Shown here: positions 36,273-45,150 of the stretch, piece after piece
Position numbering within the stretch: the first letter of the stretch is position 1
Layout: the number at the start of each line of letters is the position of its first letter
Origin: Antedon mediterranea
Lineage: Eukaryota > Echinodermata > Crinoidea > Comatulida > Antedonidae
Reading direction: 5' to 3'
Length of the DNA stretch: 64,000 nucleotides
Assembly: GCF_964355755.1 (NCBI RefSeq)
Contig: NC_092680.1
Location: 5,867,001 to 5,931,000 of the forward strand
Translations under genes and position numbers: made by a program
The notes under the pieces: model-generated
What the model saw: only the letters and a program-made list of their open reading frames with translations
Told to the model about the DNA's origin: nothing
Databases searched by the model: none

Positions 36273-39200
36273 GAGACACAGATGATAATGAGTCAATCGC
36301 GATGAGAGTCATCCAGGCCTAGACTAGATGAAACGTTAATCCTCCTTGTACAGGGAATTAAGGTGCTGTACAATAAATTAGACGTGGATTACAAAAATGT
36401 AATGTAAAGATATATGGAAAGCATTTGGAGTAGAGATTGGTTTGGCAGGTAGGCCTAACATGATTTTTTTTTCCATTTGGGATTGCCCACCTAGGGTAGG
36501 CCTAACTAGCCTAGGCCTACTTAGGTCTACTACTAGACCTAGAGATACATACTTGTAGGCCACCTGTGCTACATAGGCCTAGGTCAGTCCTTATACTACT
36601 AGGCCTAGGTGGCGCGACCTAGGCTAGTCCTATCTAGCAGGCATAGGCTATACCTAGCTACTATCTAAGCTAGTAGGCCGAGGTATATGCCTCTCTCTTC
36701 CTGTCCCTTTTAAACAGCGCGCGGGCACTGCTAACTGGCTGGGCTGTACTAACCTCTAGACGTATTATGACTGCAAGGCCTAGAGAAATGCCTAGGCCTA
36801 GCTAAGGCCGGTATACCAATCATCGACAATTGTTCCGAAACTAGGTTAGGCCTAACCATTAGGAGGTATACAAAATTAATATTAATTATTTATAACTCCA
36901 TGGCACTCGTGTTTTTGACAATTTAAACTCGACGGACGCACGCAAAAAAGTTGTTGATAAATGACGTCACATCAAGCATGTCGTCGATTCTAACGGGGTT
37001 TTAATGAAATAATAACATAAACCATAAAACCAACAATTAGTAGGCCTATTGAATGTTAACGTTTGGATCAGCATGTTATAAAGTTATTTTGTTTAAAATG
37101 AGGCATACCAGTTCTCTTTTTGATATAACTTGCAACACTTTCTCCATTAGTTGTTCTGCTGCGTCTTCTGATACCATCTCTTTTATCAGATCCATCAGTT
37201 TAATTCTGTTATCTGCTGAAATTTCTCTGAAATGATGGTTTTTTAAATGTCCAAAATCATTATACGGTGTTTATATATTAGTTGGTAAAATGTCAATGCT
37301 GAAAAAATTGCAAACGGTGTTTCATTTAAAAAAGTTAGCAAAGAGCAACAAATGAAAGTCCAACTCGAGTCTTCTACTTATAAATTCGACAACCGAATTA
37401 TTTCTGCCTGGTGCCAGAAGACCCGAATTTTGAGCCTCAGTTTGAGTGACTTTCTTCACTTTGCATATTTTTATCTTTACTGTTTTGCGTTAGTTTATAC
37501 TTACTTATTTAGTTTTGTGACTGAGTAAGCGAAGGCAAGTACGTCAGCTGCGCGCCCACTACCCTCTGCAATTACAACAGGGATTGGTGGGTCTGACGTC
37601 ACGTTCTCGAATACGACTTGGATTGTATTTATTCCTCCCTCTAAGACAATACAAACTGCAGGTATACATCGTTCTCCTACTCCTAGAAGTTAGTTATCAT
37701 TTGAAGTTTCATAAATAGTTTCATAAATGAAGACAATGCTGTACCAGACCAGTCAAACACAAACAAATTATTTCAAAAACTAAAGAATATGCAGGCAGTA
37801 AGCAATGTGGCATGAAATCATGCTGAAAATTTTTTAAACCAGTTAATAATTATTTCATTATTTAAAATAGGTTATTAAATACAAACAAAATTATTTATTA
37901 GTCTAACGTAAACCAATAATAATAAAGAAAATAATGTAGTTTCAAAATATTATAATGTTAAACCCGGAACTAGCCTTCGTAAAAGCATACTTCAACATCA
38001 ATCATTCCCATTGGGCCTCTAAAACATGGTTAGTTTTCTTAGACATTTTCTTCACATGCAGCTCATAATGCGGAATTAGTTTTTACATTCTACTGGGTAC
38101 TACCTTGATCTAATGTTTGTTTCGATATGAGTTTTTCTAGCTTTGACCGTAGTGAGATCTCTACACCATACTGCTTCACCGTACCGTTATCCACTAGAAT
38201 AAAATGGCTGTGGTTCGGATCTAGTGAAGCACCACTGCTCGTTGATGAACTAGTAACACGGTAATATTTTACCCCCTTTAGAAAATTACCAAATCTTATC
38301 AAATTAATAAATGAAATTTCACTCTTCTCCGACATAACATTTTAACTCACAATAAAGCTAAATAGTCTAAGAAAAAAATAATATAGTTTTATAGCTCTTT
38401 TATGATATTAAAATTGACATGGGTTTTCTAATTATGCCTATACGCGTTAATAAGTACCGAGTAGCAGAACAATTATGTATTTTGACATTCAATCATTTTA
38501 AAACATCTATAAAGTAATGGTATTTTTAAATTACATGTTCATATTATGTTTATGTAGACAATTAATCTCCATTAAAAATGTTGAAGAAGTTGAAAAAATA
38601 AATGGAAATAGATACTTACCTCGCTAGGTTTTTTCCGCATGTATTTCAGTTCCACCTCTGACGGTGCAGTGCAGTGTGCACGACTGTGTGCTCGGCTTGT
38701 CCTGGGCTTAGCAGCCTAAATTTGTAAAAATATTCATCAAAACGTATACATCAAAAAACTAAAGTAATAATATAATAGAATTTATCATTTTCCGTTAATT
38801 TCTCTAAACTCTTTTGTATACAAAATAGTATACAAAATCTAAATATACAAAATCTAAACCTCACAACGGCATGTACTTTATTTAAGCCCTGTCTACACTA
38901 TCAAACTTTATGTGCCCATATATGGACATAATGATGTAATATCACAACATATTTAAGCAAATCACTACCATGTTTTGTCAAACTATTTTTATAGTATAGA
39001 AACGGAAATCAACTCACCGTCTTACACTTTGGGTTTGTTAGTGCAGACTAGGATTTCTATCAATCTACGGGAAATCCTTGTAAAAATCTTCAACCAAACT
39101 GTAAACATGTTATACTTACTTCCGATACAATTAGATCCTCTTTATGATCAACAATGCCCCAAGAAGCAACTCCAATTGCTACTATCTTTTTGGGAGATTT

Positions 39201-41729
39201 TATTGAATGTTCACGAATTGCTTTACCGACATATTTCATTACACCTAAAATATAGTTGATTAGTATCATTACATTCATGAGGATTTGGTGCAATAGGAAC
39301 AATTTATATAACTTAAAATATACAAACACTCTCTTCATTTATACTGCATTGATCGCAGACCGTATCAATCATGACGTCATTTGAACTGTCGTTTTCATCA
39401 AAAGAAGCATAGGGTTATACTATAGTTAGAGGATGAAAACTTGTTAAGTTTCTTTTTTTTTATGTATGAAAAATGCATATTTATCGTCGATCGTTATCGT
39501 CCTAGTGTAAATGGGCCTTTAAAGTTAATTCTAATAAGTTTCCATACCTGTATTTGTTCCACCCGTTAGTATCCAGGCGTCGGCGGTCACAGCCACTCGG
39601 ATAATACCATCGTAGAAAATGCGTTTTAATTTTGGGTTGAGAACGAAGTCCTTTGCTCCTCCGGTGACTTCAATCAAAAGCTTTGGTAATTTTAAGTTCC
39701 AGAGATCCGTGAGAAGTTTTAGGACATCATGTTCTGATGTTTCATCCGATAGTCTAACATACTAAACCAATAAAACAATATACGTGTCTAGAGATATGCG
39801 TTAAGCCGATTTTCTCCACTAGGCGAATTTTTTCGCGCGAATCGAACGCGCCAGCTTGTACGCATGTGTATTCATGTTTACGTCTTCCAAATCCTTCTCT
39901 ACGCATGCGTATTAGCTGACGCCTTCGATTCGCGTGAACAAATTCGCCTAGTGGAAAATCGGCTTTAGGGCCAACTCAGACAGCGTGGTACGACGAGGTC
40001 TTAACTCGTCGGTGCTGTCTGAGTTGAATTCCGACGAGACGAGTCGTCTTGAAATAGCGTCGGCGTAGTTTTTTGGTCGTCGGGAGATTTTATCCCGACG
40101 AGACGACTCGTCGTACGACGCTGTCTGAGTAAGGGGGAGCGGAGAGCCGGGGTTTTAATATGGTACAGTTTTACAACGCCATTCCGTATAATGGTGTTAA
40201 GATATTTATTTTTATCAATCTTACCTTAGCTCTGCTAGTATTGAAAACTCCCTGGAAATCCATAACGCCGAAAGCGTTGGTAGGGAACGTGCGCGTGTGC
40301 GAATCTGATGACCATGTTTGGAACCATGGTTGTTGTCCTTCGGGAATTGTTTGTGCAGATACTGTGTGATCGGTTTTTAATCGACCACACTGGCAGCTAC
40401 AAATTAACAAGTAATGTACAATTTTACTTAGAGCAAAATATATGAGGATTGTAAAGGATGATCAAAACATAGATGACGGAACGTTGTTGATGGCAACAAA
40501 ATAAAAAAATACATTACTTACCAGTCTTGATTTGGCGGTTTCTTTGGGCAAAAATGATTGCATTCTTTTGCGTTGAATGATTCTGCAATTGAACGCCATT
40601 TTCGATTTAGCTAAAAAAAAAACAAATATAAAGAAGATTCGGGAGATTTAAGAATATTTATCGAATTTATCAAAATCGTTGTTTAGTGTAATATTGATAT
40701 TGTATATCTACAATTTGTTCATTATTGTAAGTCTGAATGGCCCAACTTTGATCACCATGTGACGATAATAATAATAATTACACATTTGGCGATAAATTTT
40801 TCCATGACGCACATAGAATTGGGCCTACTGTATCCTGGAACTTGTCTATGAAGAAATCATTCTGTTCTGTAGATATCAAGAACCACTATTATAAGATATA
40901 TAAGTATCATTGATCAGATGATGACGTAATAATAAAGTAATTTTAATTGACCTATAATACTATTTTATTTCTTGTACAATACACATTAATGTGTATCATC
41001 ATTATGAATTATTATACTAATATAATAATATACATTATGAATATTAACTAATCTGATAGAAAACTAAAATGTATAAGAAGTCATAATGATAATTGGCCCG
41101 AAGAAAAATGTAATATAAACATATAATGATTCACGTTCGCTTACTATATTATAATTGATGATCAAAATTTCAATCGGTGATGTAATAATGTGTAGATTTC
41201 ATGCATTTGAATATACTTCCGTTTTGTCTTCCTCCGACAAAACAAAATTATTGAATATCCTTTAAAGACAATTTCAATACACTGATGATATTCAGGGTTA
41301 AAATATTTGGCCTTATGAAACATGTTTTATTAAACTTGATTTCATAGTTAGTTATAACATTAATTTAAGGACATATTATGTACCTTGTACTGTAGGCCTA
41401 CTGCTAGTGCGCTTTGTCTTTTTTTAAAGAAAACTCAATAATTGTATTCACAATGTATCACTTTGCTCATACAGATATTTTAATTTCAATAGGCCTAATC
41501 ATGTTTTGCCGTCATGCATATGTGAACTTTGCAATGACTATTCAATCCCGATCAATGAACAGGAGAAATAAAACACAAACATCTCAATATTTATTTTAAA
41601 CTATAATAAACTTTAAAAAATGATGTGTTATAAACGAACCTTTTCCGAATCTTCTGAAACACTAATCCCTCGATGGTACTTCATACTACAAACTGTATCA
41701 GATTGTTGTTTCTAGCTTACGTGATCCAT
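27868..41729 (-). CDS. TRPM-family cation channel, about 25 coding exons
   Basis: Plasma-membrane (or organelle) tetrameric cation channel of the melastatin TRP family. Coding exons on the minus strand, high to low: 41729-41721 (tentative), 40610-40522, 40396-40225, 39761-39548, 39244-39120, 38715-38620, 38275-38104, 37682-37505, 37226-37109, 35933-35858, 35336-35236, 35015-34878, 34304-34242, 34061-33921, 33703-33477, 33091-32869, 32195-32061, 31568-31401, 30930-30784, 30383-30105, 29900-29723, 29455-29341, 28914-28727, 28288-28156, 28036-27868. All phases agree and give 1217 aa. The order is TRPM homology region, six membrane segments, pore, TRP helix and a C-terminal coiled coil ending SESHSC. 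There is no alpha-kinase or NUDT9-like domain. Which TRPM subgroup it belongs to is unclear, so I give no symbol. Family assignment is secure. Confidence 0.93.
28040..28064. repeat. (AT)n microsatellite in the last TRPM intron
   Basis: A run of TA dinucleotides a few bases upstream of the acceptor of the last TRPM exon (minus strand), replacing the usual pyrimidine tract. Confidence 0.85.
28335..28445 (-). repeat. Probable retroposon 3' end with (AAAT)n tail
   Basis: A (TTTA)n tract adjoins a block whose ends TCAAGGGTTGC and GCAAACCCTTGA are inverted. Layout suits the 3' end of a SINE or LINE in minus orientation. Family not recognised. Confidence 0.35.
29011..29185. mobile_element. Family-C mini-transposon, intact
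   Basis: Ends AAGGCCAATTTACAC and GTGTAAAGTGGCCTT are inverted and flanked by TA. The interior GCGGTAACGGTAAGC and GTTACTGCTCGTTTG also pair. Located in a TRPM intron. Confidence 0.8.
29341..30930 (-). other. TRPM exons for membrane segments S1-S6 and pore
   Basis: Residues 816-1054. S1 is [12 protein letters not shown] and S2 is [19 protein letters not shown], with E861 and Q864. S3 starts WNIWD, with N887 and D890. S4/S5 include [22 protein letters not shown]. The pore loop is [13 protein letters not shown] (G1008-E1009), followed by two cysteines, C1019 and C1024, in NCELEEC, as in the conserved pore disulfide of TRPM channels. S6 is [18 protein letters not shown]. The four residues E861, Q864, N887 and D890 match the calcium site of TRPM2/4/5/8, while the Gly-Glu filter matches TRPM1/3/6/7. 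Confidence 0.88.
30475..30536. repeat. Perfect 21-bp hairpin in a TRPM intron
   Basis: GTGTGACGATATAGAGGGCGC (30475-30495) is perfectly complementary to 30516-30536 across a 20-nt loop. Confidence 0.9.
32309..32425. repeat. Diverged family-B copy
   Basis: AAGGCTTGGTTTCCACCAGGAC at the left and GGTCAATTCGCTTGCGTTGCG plus ACGTCCTTGCAGTGG at the right; TRPM intron. Confidence 0.65.
32592..32744. mobile_element. Family-A mini-transposon
   Basis: AAGTTTGTCTACACTATCAA and GATAGTGTAAACAGAGTTT ends; two ATATGGTAGTGATATG blocks; TRPM intron. Confidence 0.8.
34381..34500. repeat. Foldback repeat in a TRPM intron
   Basis: ACACACTGAC...GTCTGGATTC pairs imperfectly with GGAATCCAGAAAGAGTCAGT at the other end. 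GC-rich interior unlike the flanks. Confidence 0.5.
34625..34737. repeat. Foldback repeat in a TRPM intron
   Basis: ATGTCTGGCTGCGACA at the left pairs with TGTCGCAGCCACAT at the right around a 75-80 bp middle. Confidence 0.55.
35385..35515 (-). repeat. Possible retroposon 3' end
   Basis: CATTTCATTTTTCATTTATTC followed by CAATTACAGTACATCATAAT and a short inverted pair (GGATCCTGCATAAAA / TTTTTTTGTAGGACC). Layout resembles 28335. Low confidence. Confidence 0.3.
35632..35806. mobile_element. Family-D foldback mini-transposon
   Basis: AGGCCAACTCAGACAGCG and CGCTGTCTGAGTTGGCCTT ends; interior rich in CGACGAG / CTCGTCG palindromes. TRPM intron. Confidence 0.8.
36151..36269. repeat. Foldback repeat followed by an A31-type homopolymer
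   Basis: AACCTCTGTGATTGGCTGAA pairs with TTCAGCCAATCAGAGAGGTT over a short loop (36151-36223). A pure A tract of about 30 bases follows (36239-36269). TRPM intron. Confidence 0.75.
36470..36870. repeat. TAGGCCTA-dense block in a TRPM intron
   Basis: Overlapping CTAGGCCTA, TAGGCCTAA and GACCTAGG motifs on both strands at far higher density than the background, in a GC-richer island of the intron between exons 37226-37109 and 35933-35858. Confidence 0.65.
38885..39002. mobile_element. Family-A mini-transposon, shortened
   Basis: AGCCCTGTCTACACTATC left end, TATAGTATAGAAACGG right end, with a partial core; TRPM intron. Confidence 0.7.
39804..39965. mobile_element. Family-E foldback mini-transposon
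   Basis: AAGCCGATTTTCTCCACTAG and CTAGTGGAAAATCGGCTT ends with TA on both sides; the interior GCGCGAATCGAA and TTCGATTCGCG also pair. Inside TRPM, 40 bp upstream of exon 39761-39548. Confidence 0.8.
39967..40130. mobile_element. Family-D foldback mini-transposon, adjacent to family E
   Basis: GGCCAACTCAGACAGCG left end and CGCTGTCTGAGT right end (last bases lost). It starts exactly where the family-E copy ends. Confidence 0.8.
41721..41729 (-). other. Tentative TRPM first coding exon (Met-Asp-His)
   Basis: ATGGATCAC followed by GTAAGC in the minus direction. It ends on a codon boundary, as the next exon (40610) requires, and that exon has no in-frame ATG. The 5' side (to about 41990) is the least AT-rich stretch nearby and could be the 5' UTR. 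An exon elsewhere in 40611-41720 or further upstream cannot be excluded. Confidence 0.4.
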
Positions 41730-42380
41730 ACGGTTCCACACGGCTCCAAGCAGCTCGTCTGTGGATTTCCAGAAGTAAAATCTTTCTTTGGCTCTAACAC
41801 TCTCGAAGCTAAGTCGTCCACAAACCAGGCGTTTGTGCAAATAAGCTCGCGTCGGACACGAGACGCGGTTTTCTCATTTATTCCCACTAAGGTCAGAATA
41901 AGAAATCTTAGAGACGCCGCCGTTGTTGTGTGCCAGGAGGAAGACTGAACCTTGCAACTAGTTTAGATGTGAGTCACCATGGCGGACGTTTTGCCGAATG
42001 ACACATATAGGATTTTGTCAATTAAAGTTGGCATGATATGTGTCTTTGTGTTGTATAAATTAATCAATGACACTAAATAACAATATAACCCTAGGCCCAC
42101 TTTTAAAATATTGTATAGCCACCGTTAAAAAGTATTTTTTCAAGACTAGTTTTATTTTAGCGGTGGGAATAGACAGAATCATAGCTATATTAAGAGGCAC
42201 GTCAGTAATGTACATCATACATATATATAGGCGCGGTACATCATTGTTAAGGCATATCACAGCTATATATAGATAAAACCATGGTTAAATATTATAGGTC
42301 TGTTTGCAGAGAGATAATTATGTTAACAACCGGCAATATTTTATACCCATAATACCAACAATCGATAATATTTTGATCCA

Positions 42381-42540
42381 AGCTCTGTCTACACTATCAA
42401 ACTTTATGTGACAAAAAATGTGCTGTGCCCATATATGGACATGATGATGTCATATCTTTACCATATTTGGATATATCACTACCATATTTGGGCATATCAC
42501 ATTTTTTTTGTCAAACTAGTTTGATAGTGTATACAGAGAT
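42381..42540. mobile_element. Family-A mini-transposon
   Basis: AGCTCTGTCTACACTATC and GATAGTGTATACAGAGAT ends, full-length core with two ACCATATTTGG blocks; upstream of TRPM. Confidence 0.85.
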
Positions 42541-43930
42541 TTACAGATTACATCAAAACTTTAGTTAGGTTAGCGTCAATTAGGTGGTCAATTATTTAAG
42601 ACTGTATTCTTTGATTTTGTTACCGTATCGTATCAAGTTTGTCCCAAAAAATCAGCTAATTTTATCACGATTCAAATAGTTTACTTGAAGGCATATGCTT
42701 ATCATCTAATTAGAACTGTAAACTTTACTTTACGCTGTGGTCAACATTAAATTATTCTATTTTGATAGGCATATAATAATGCACTTCTTCGGAAACCCCA
42801 TCTGTTTTTTTAAGGAAACTAGTCTATGAGTTCATGTGTAATAATAATAAGATGTACACACTCTCTAAAGTTAAAAGTAAAATAATTCTATAAGCTAGGA
42901 TGTTCCCAAATTTGTATTTACTACTTTATTTCAAACTGAAATGATATTTATTATATATACCATAAGGTCCTACTTACAGAACCACAGATAATAAGCCTAA
43001 GGATCTGATGTAAAATAATGAATATGATTTACACCAGGGTAAATCTCCCTGCTTACACCACTGGCATGTGTTTAGTGTTCTGTTATTTTGTTGTACTGTG
43101 GTATGACAAACAATAAAAAATACTGTACATTACGTAAGAGCAAGTCATTACGTCATATGCATAGCCAGGTGGTGGTTTCACTTAGAACAGTACCTCCTTA
43201 CTGAGTATGCACAGAATAATTGTACATTACAGTACACAGGAATTTACTAAATTAGACTTGCAAACAAAAATAAATCCATAAATATCCTAAGATAACTAAA
43301 AAGAAATGAAAGAAAAAGCAGAGGAACCATTTACATCGTTCAATTCTCCAGCTCTTTGAATAAGAGAGATCGCCAGAACATTATTCACGTGAGCTCGAGT
43401 GAAAAAGAAACCTGTCTATCCAATCTATTGTAATCCACGTTTTTGGTAATCTGTGTTTTTACCGTTTGAATAGAAGGTAGTTTGTTGGAAGTTTCAGACA
43501 GGGCGGTATGGTTCAAATAATCTAAAATACTGTAAAAAAAAAAAAAAATTAAGTTGGCCTAGGCCTATATTCCGCAATCACGGATAATTTTTATTTTTCG
43601 AATAATATTGTACACTGCGATAGTCTACATAACTATATTTACTGTGAGTATCATTATTTTAAACAAGAATATATGTACATATATCACATACCAAAAACCA
43701 ATTCATTATTTAGTTATAAATTAAAATGTTTCTTGAAAATGTGAATAAATATACCGGTACAATTGGAAATCTTGCGGCATAATACTGTACAATAGTACTG
43801 TCTTAAAACAGGCTGTTATGCCAACATTTAAGTTAGTACAATTTGCAATAAGTTACGAATGTTGATACTTATAACGTATAAAGTGCAATTTACACAGACG
43901 AGCGGTAACGGTAATAAAAATATAGATTCC

Positions 43931-44124
43931 TAAAGCTTGGTTCCCACTAGTGACGCAACCTACGCAACGCAACGTAAGAAAATGGCCTTTCAATTTGTGC
44001 TGCGTGAAATCAAACCTGCGATGTTTGCAGCACTGTTTGTCGTCGGTTCCCACTTGTGATTACGCCACACAGCACTTTGCGTCGATACGTAGATGCGTTG
44101 CGTTCTAGTGAGAACCACGCTTTA
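43931..44124. mobile_element. Family-B element (subtype 2) nested in family C
   Basis: AAGCTTGGTTCCCACTAG and CTAGTGAGAACCACGCTT ends with TA borders. The interior (ATCAAACCTGCGATGTTTGC) is the inverse of that at 45832, defining a second subtype. Confidence 0.8.
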
Positions 44125-44187
44125 TAAACATCTACACACAACGCGCGGAGCTGACGGGCGGTTTCCGCTGAGGATAGATACAGACTC

Positions 44188-44371
44188 TAAAGCTTGGTTC
44201 CCACTAGAACGTAACGCAAGGACGTAAACGCAACGCAAGCGTTTTAACCAATGACAAGCGAAGTTATAGACAGTTAGCAATCACAAGCGAATAAACCATC
44301 GCTTGTGATTGGTCAATTCACTTGCGTTGCGTTACGTCCTTGCGTTGCGTCGCTAGTGGGAACCACGCTTA
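44188..44371. mobile_element. Family-B element (subtype 1) nested in family C
   Basis: AAGCTTGGTTCCCACTAG to CTAGTGGGAACCACGCTT. Host sequence ACTC-TA before and TA-CGTG after join to the uninterrupted ATTCTACGTG-type site of family C, consistent with TA duplication. Nearly identical to 23037 and 51474. Confidence 0.85.
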
Positions 44372-45150
44372 CGTGGGGACAAGCTACGCGGTTGCCCGCT
44401 TATCGCTACCCTCGTCTGTGTAAATTGGTCTAATGATACTTAAATCATGCTTAAATCGCCTGTCGTCGTGTCGTCGTCATTAAAGAGCTTTCAATTGTAC
44501 GACGACCTAAAATGTGAGATTTGTGACGTCATACTGAGGTAATATTCGCATACGTTATGGTTTTTCATTTACTTTAAACCTAATGACTTTTAGGTTCATA
44601 TAAGACATCTATTGGGCATTTCAACCTTTTTGGGTGTACGATAGTCGCGAAAAAAAAAAAATCTAAATCGAGATTTTATAGAACAGGACTTGGGACATAT
44701 GACGTAATATCATCGTAAATCAAAAGCTTTATAGAGTCTCAACATCAGCTTCAGCATCATCACTTTGTACGTCATTCACGTCATAAGTACAGTTCAAAGG
44801 AGGAACATCATATCTGTTAATATTGTTATTTGATATCATAATCGAACATCACTGTCATCATCACAAATCACAAAAAATGATTAAAATCCCTCTCATAGTC
44901 ATCATCATCATCTTTCATTTATATCATCATCAGCAGCATTATCATAATAGGTCATCATTATTTCAACATTACGCGTTGATAAATCGGTGTTTTATCATTG
45001 TTCATTTTCCATGAGTATTTTAGCCAGTCACCAAACGCGTCGTGCAGCAAATTATTGGTGACGCGTTTCTTCTTTCGATCAAGGTGATTGCTGTAAACCG
45101 ATGTTCCTGCATCGGGACGGCAGACAATTCATCGCATTTTGGCGCTAACG

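Larger units (their letters stand above)
32061..40610 (-). other. TRPM exons for the cytoplasmic N-terminal homology region
   Basis: Residues 4-759. Recognisable TRPM blocks are [12 protein letters not shown] and [18 protein letters not shown], the nucleotide-binding-like region [20 protein letters not shown] and [90 protein letters not shown] and [16 protein letters not shown]. The exon 38715-38620 encodes an unusual basic insert ([18 protein letters not shown]) where vertebrate TRPM3 has a hydrophobic linker. Exon 35933-35858 needs the acceptor at TATAAAG rather than the more typical TTTTTTCAG 14 bases on, since only the former keeps the frame and the [10 protein letters not shown] block. 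Confidence 0.88.
43880..44431. mobile_element. Family-C element carrying two inserted family-B elements
   Basis: Outer ends AAGTGCAATTTACACAGACG and CGTCTGTGTAAATTGG and the middle piece TGAGGATAGATACAGACTC match the intact family-C copy at 29011 (in inverse). Family-B copies fill 43931-44124 and 44188-44371. Confidence 0.8.
41730..45150. other. Intergenic region between TRPM 5' end and CCBE1 3' end
   Basis: Should contain the TRPM promoter (near 41700-42050) and the CCBE1 3' UTR (below 45151). A 91-codon plus-strand frame at 41673-41948 overlaps the probable TRPM first exon antisense and looks like its shadow. Otherwise family-A, B and C repeats, listed separately. Confidence 0.6.

Noticed and set aside
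40160-40410. Plus-strand frame of 69 codons
   Set aside because: Antisense shadow of TRPM exon 40396-40225.
41673-41948. 91-codon plus-strand frame with a hydrophobic start
   Set aside because: It is antisense to the probable TRPM first exon/5' UTR and shows no similarity to a known family; treated as a shadow.
44810-45010. ATCATC-rich stretch as a coding (His/Ile-rich) exon
   Set aside because: It lies beyond the CCBE1 stop, is low-complexity, and the frame reads simple repeats.
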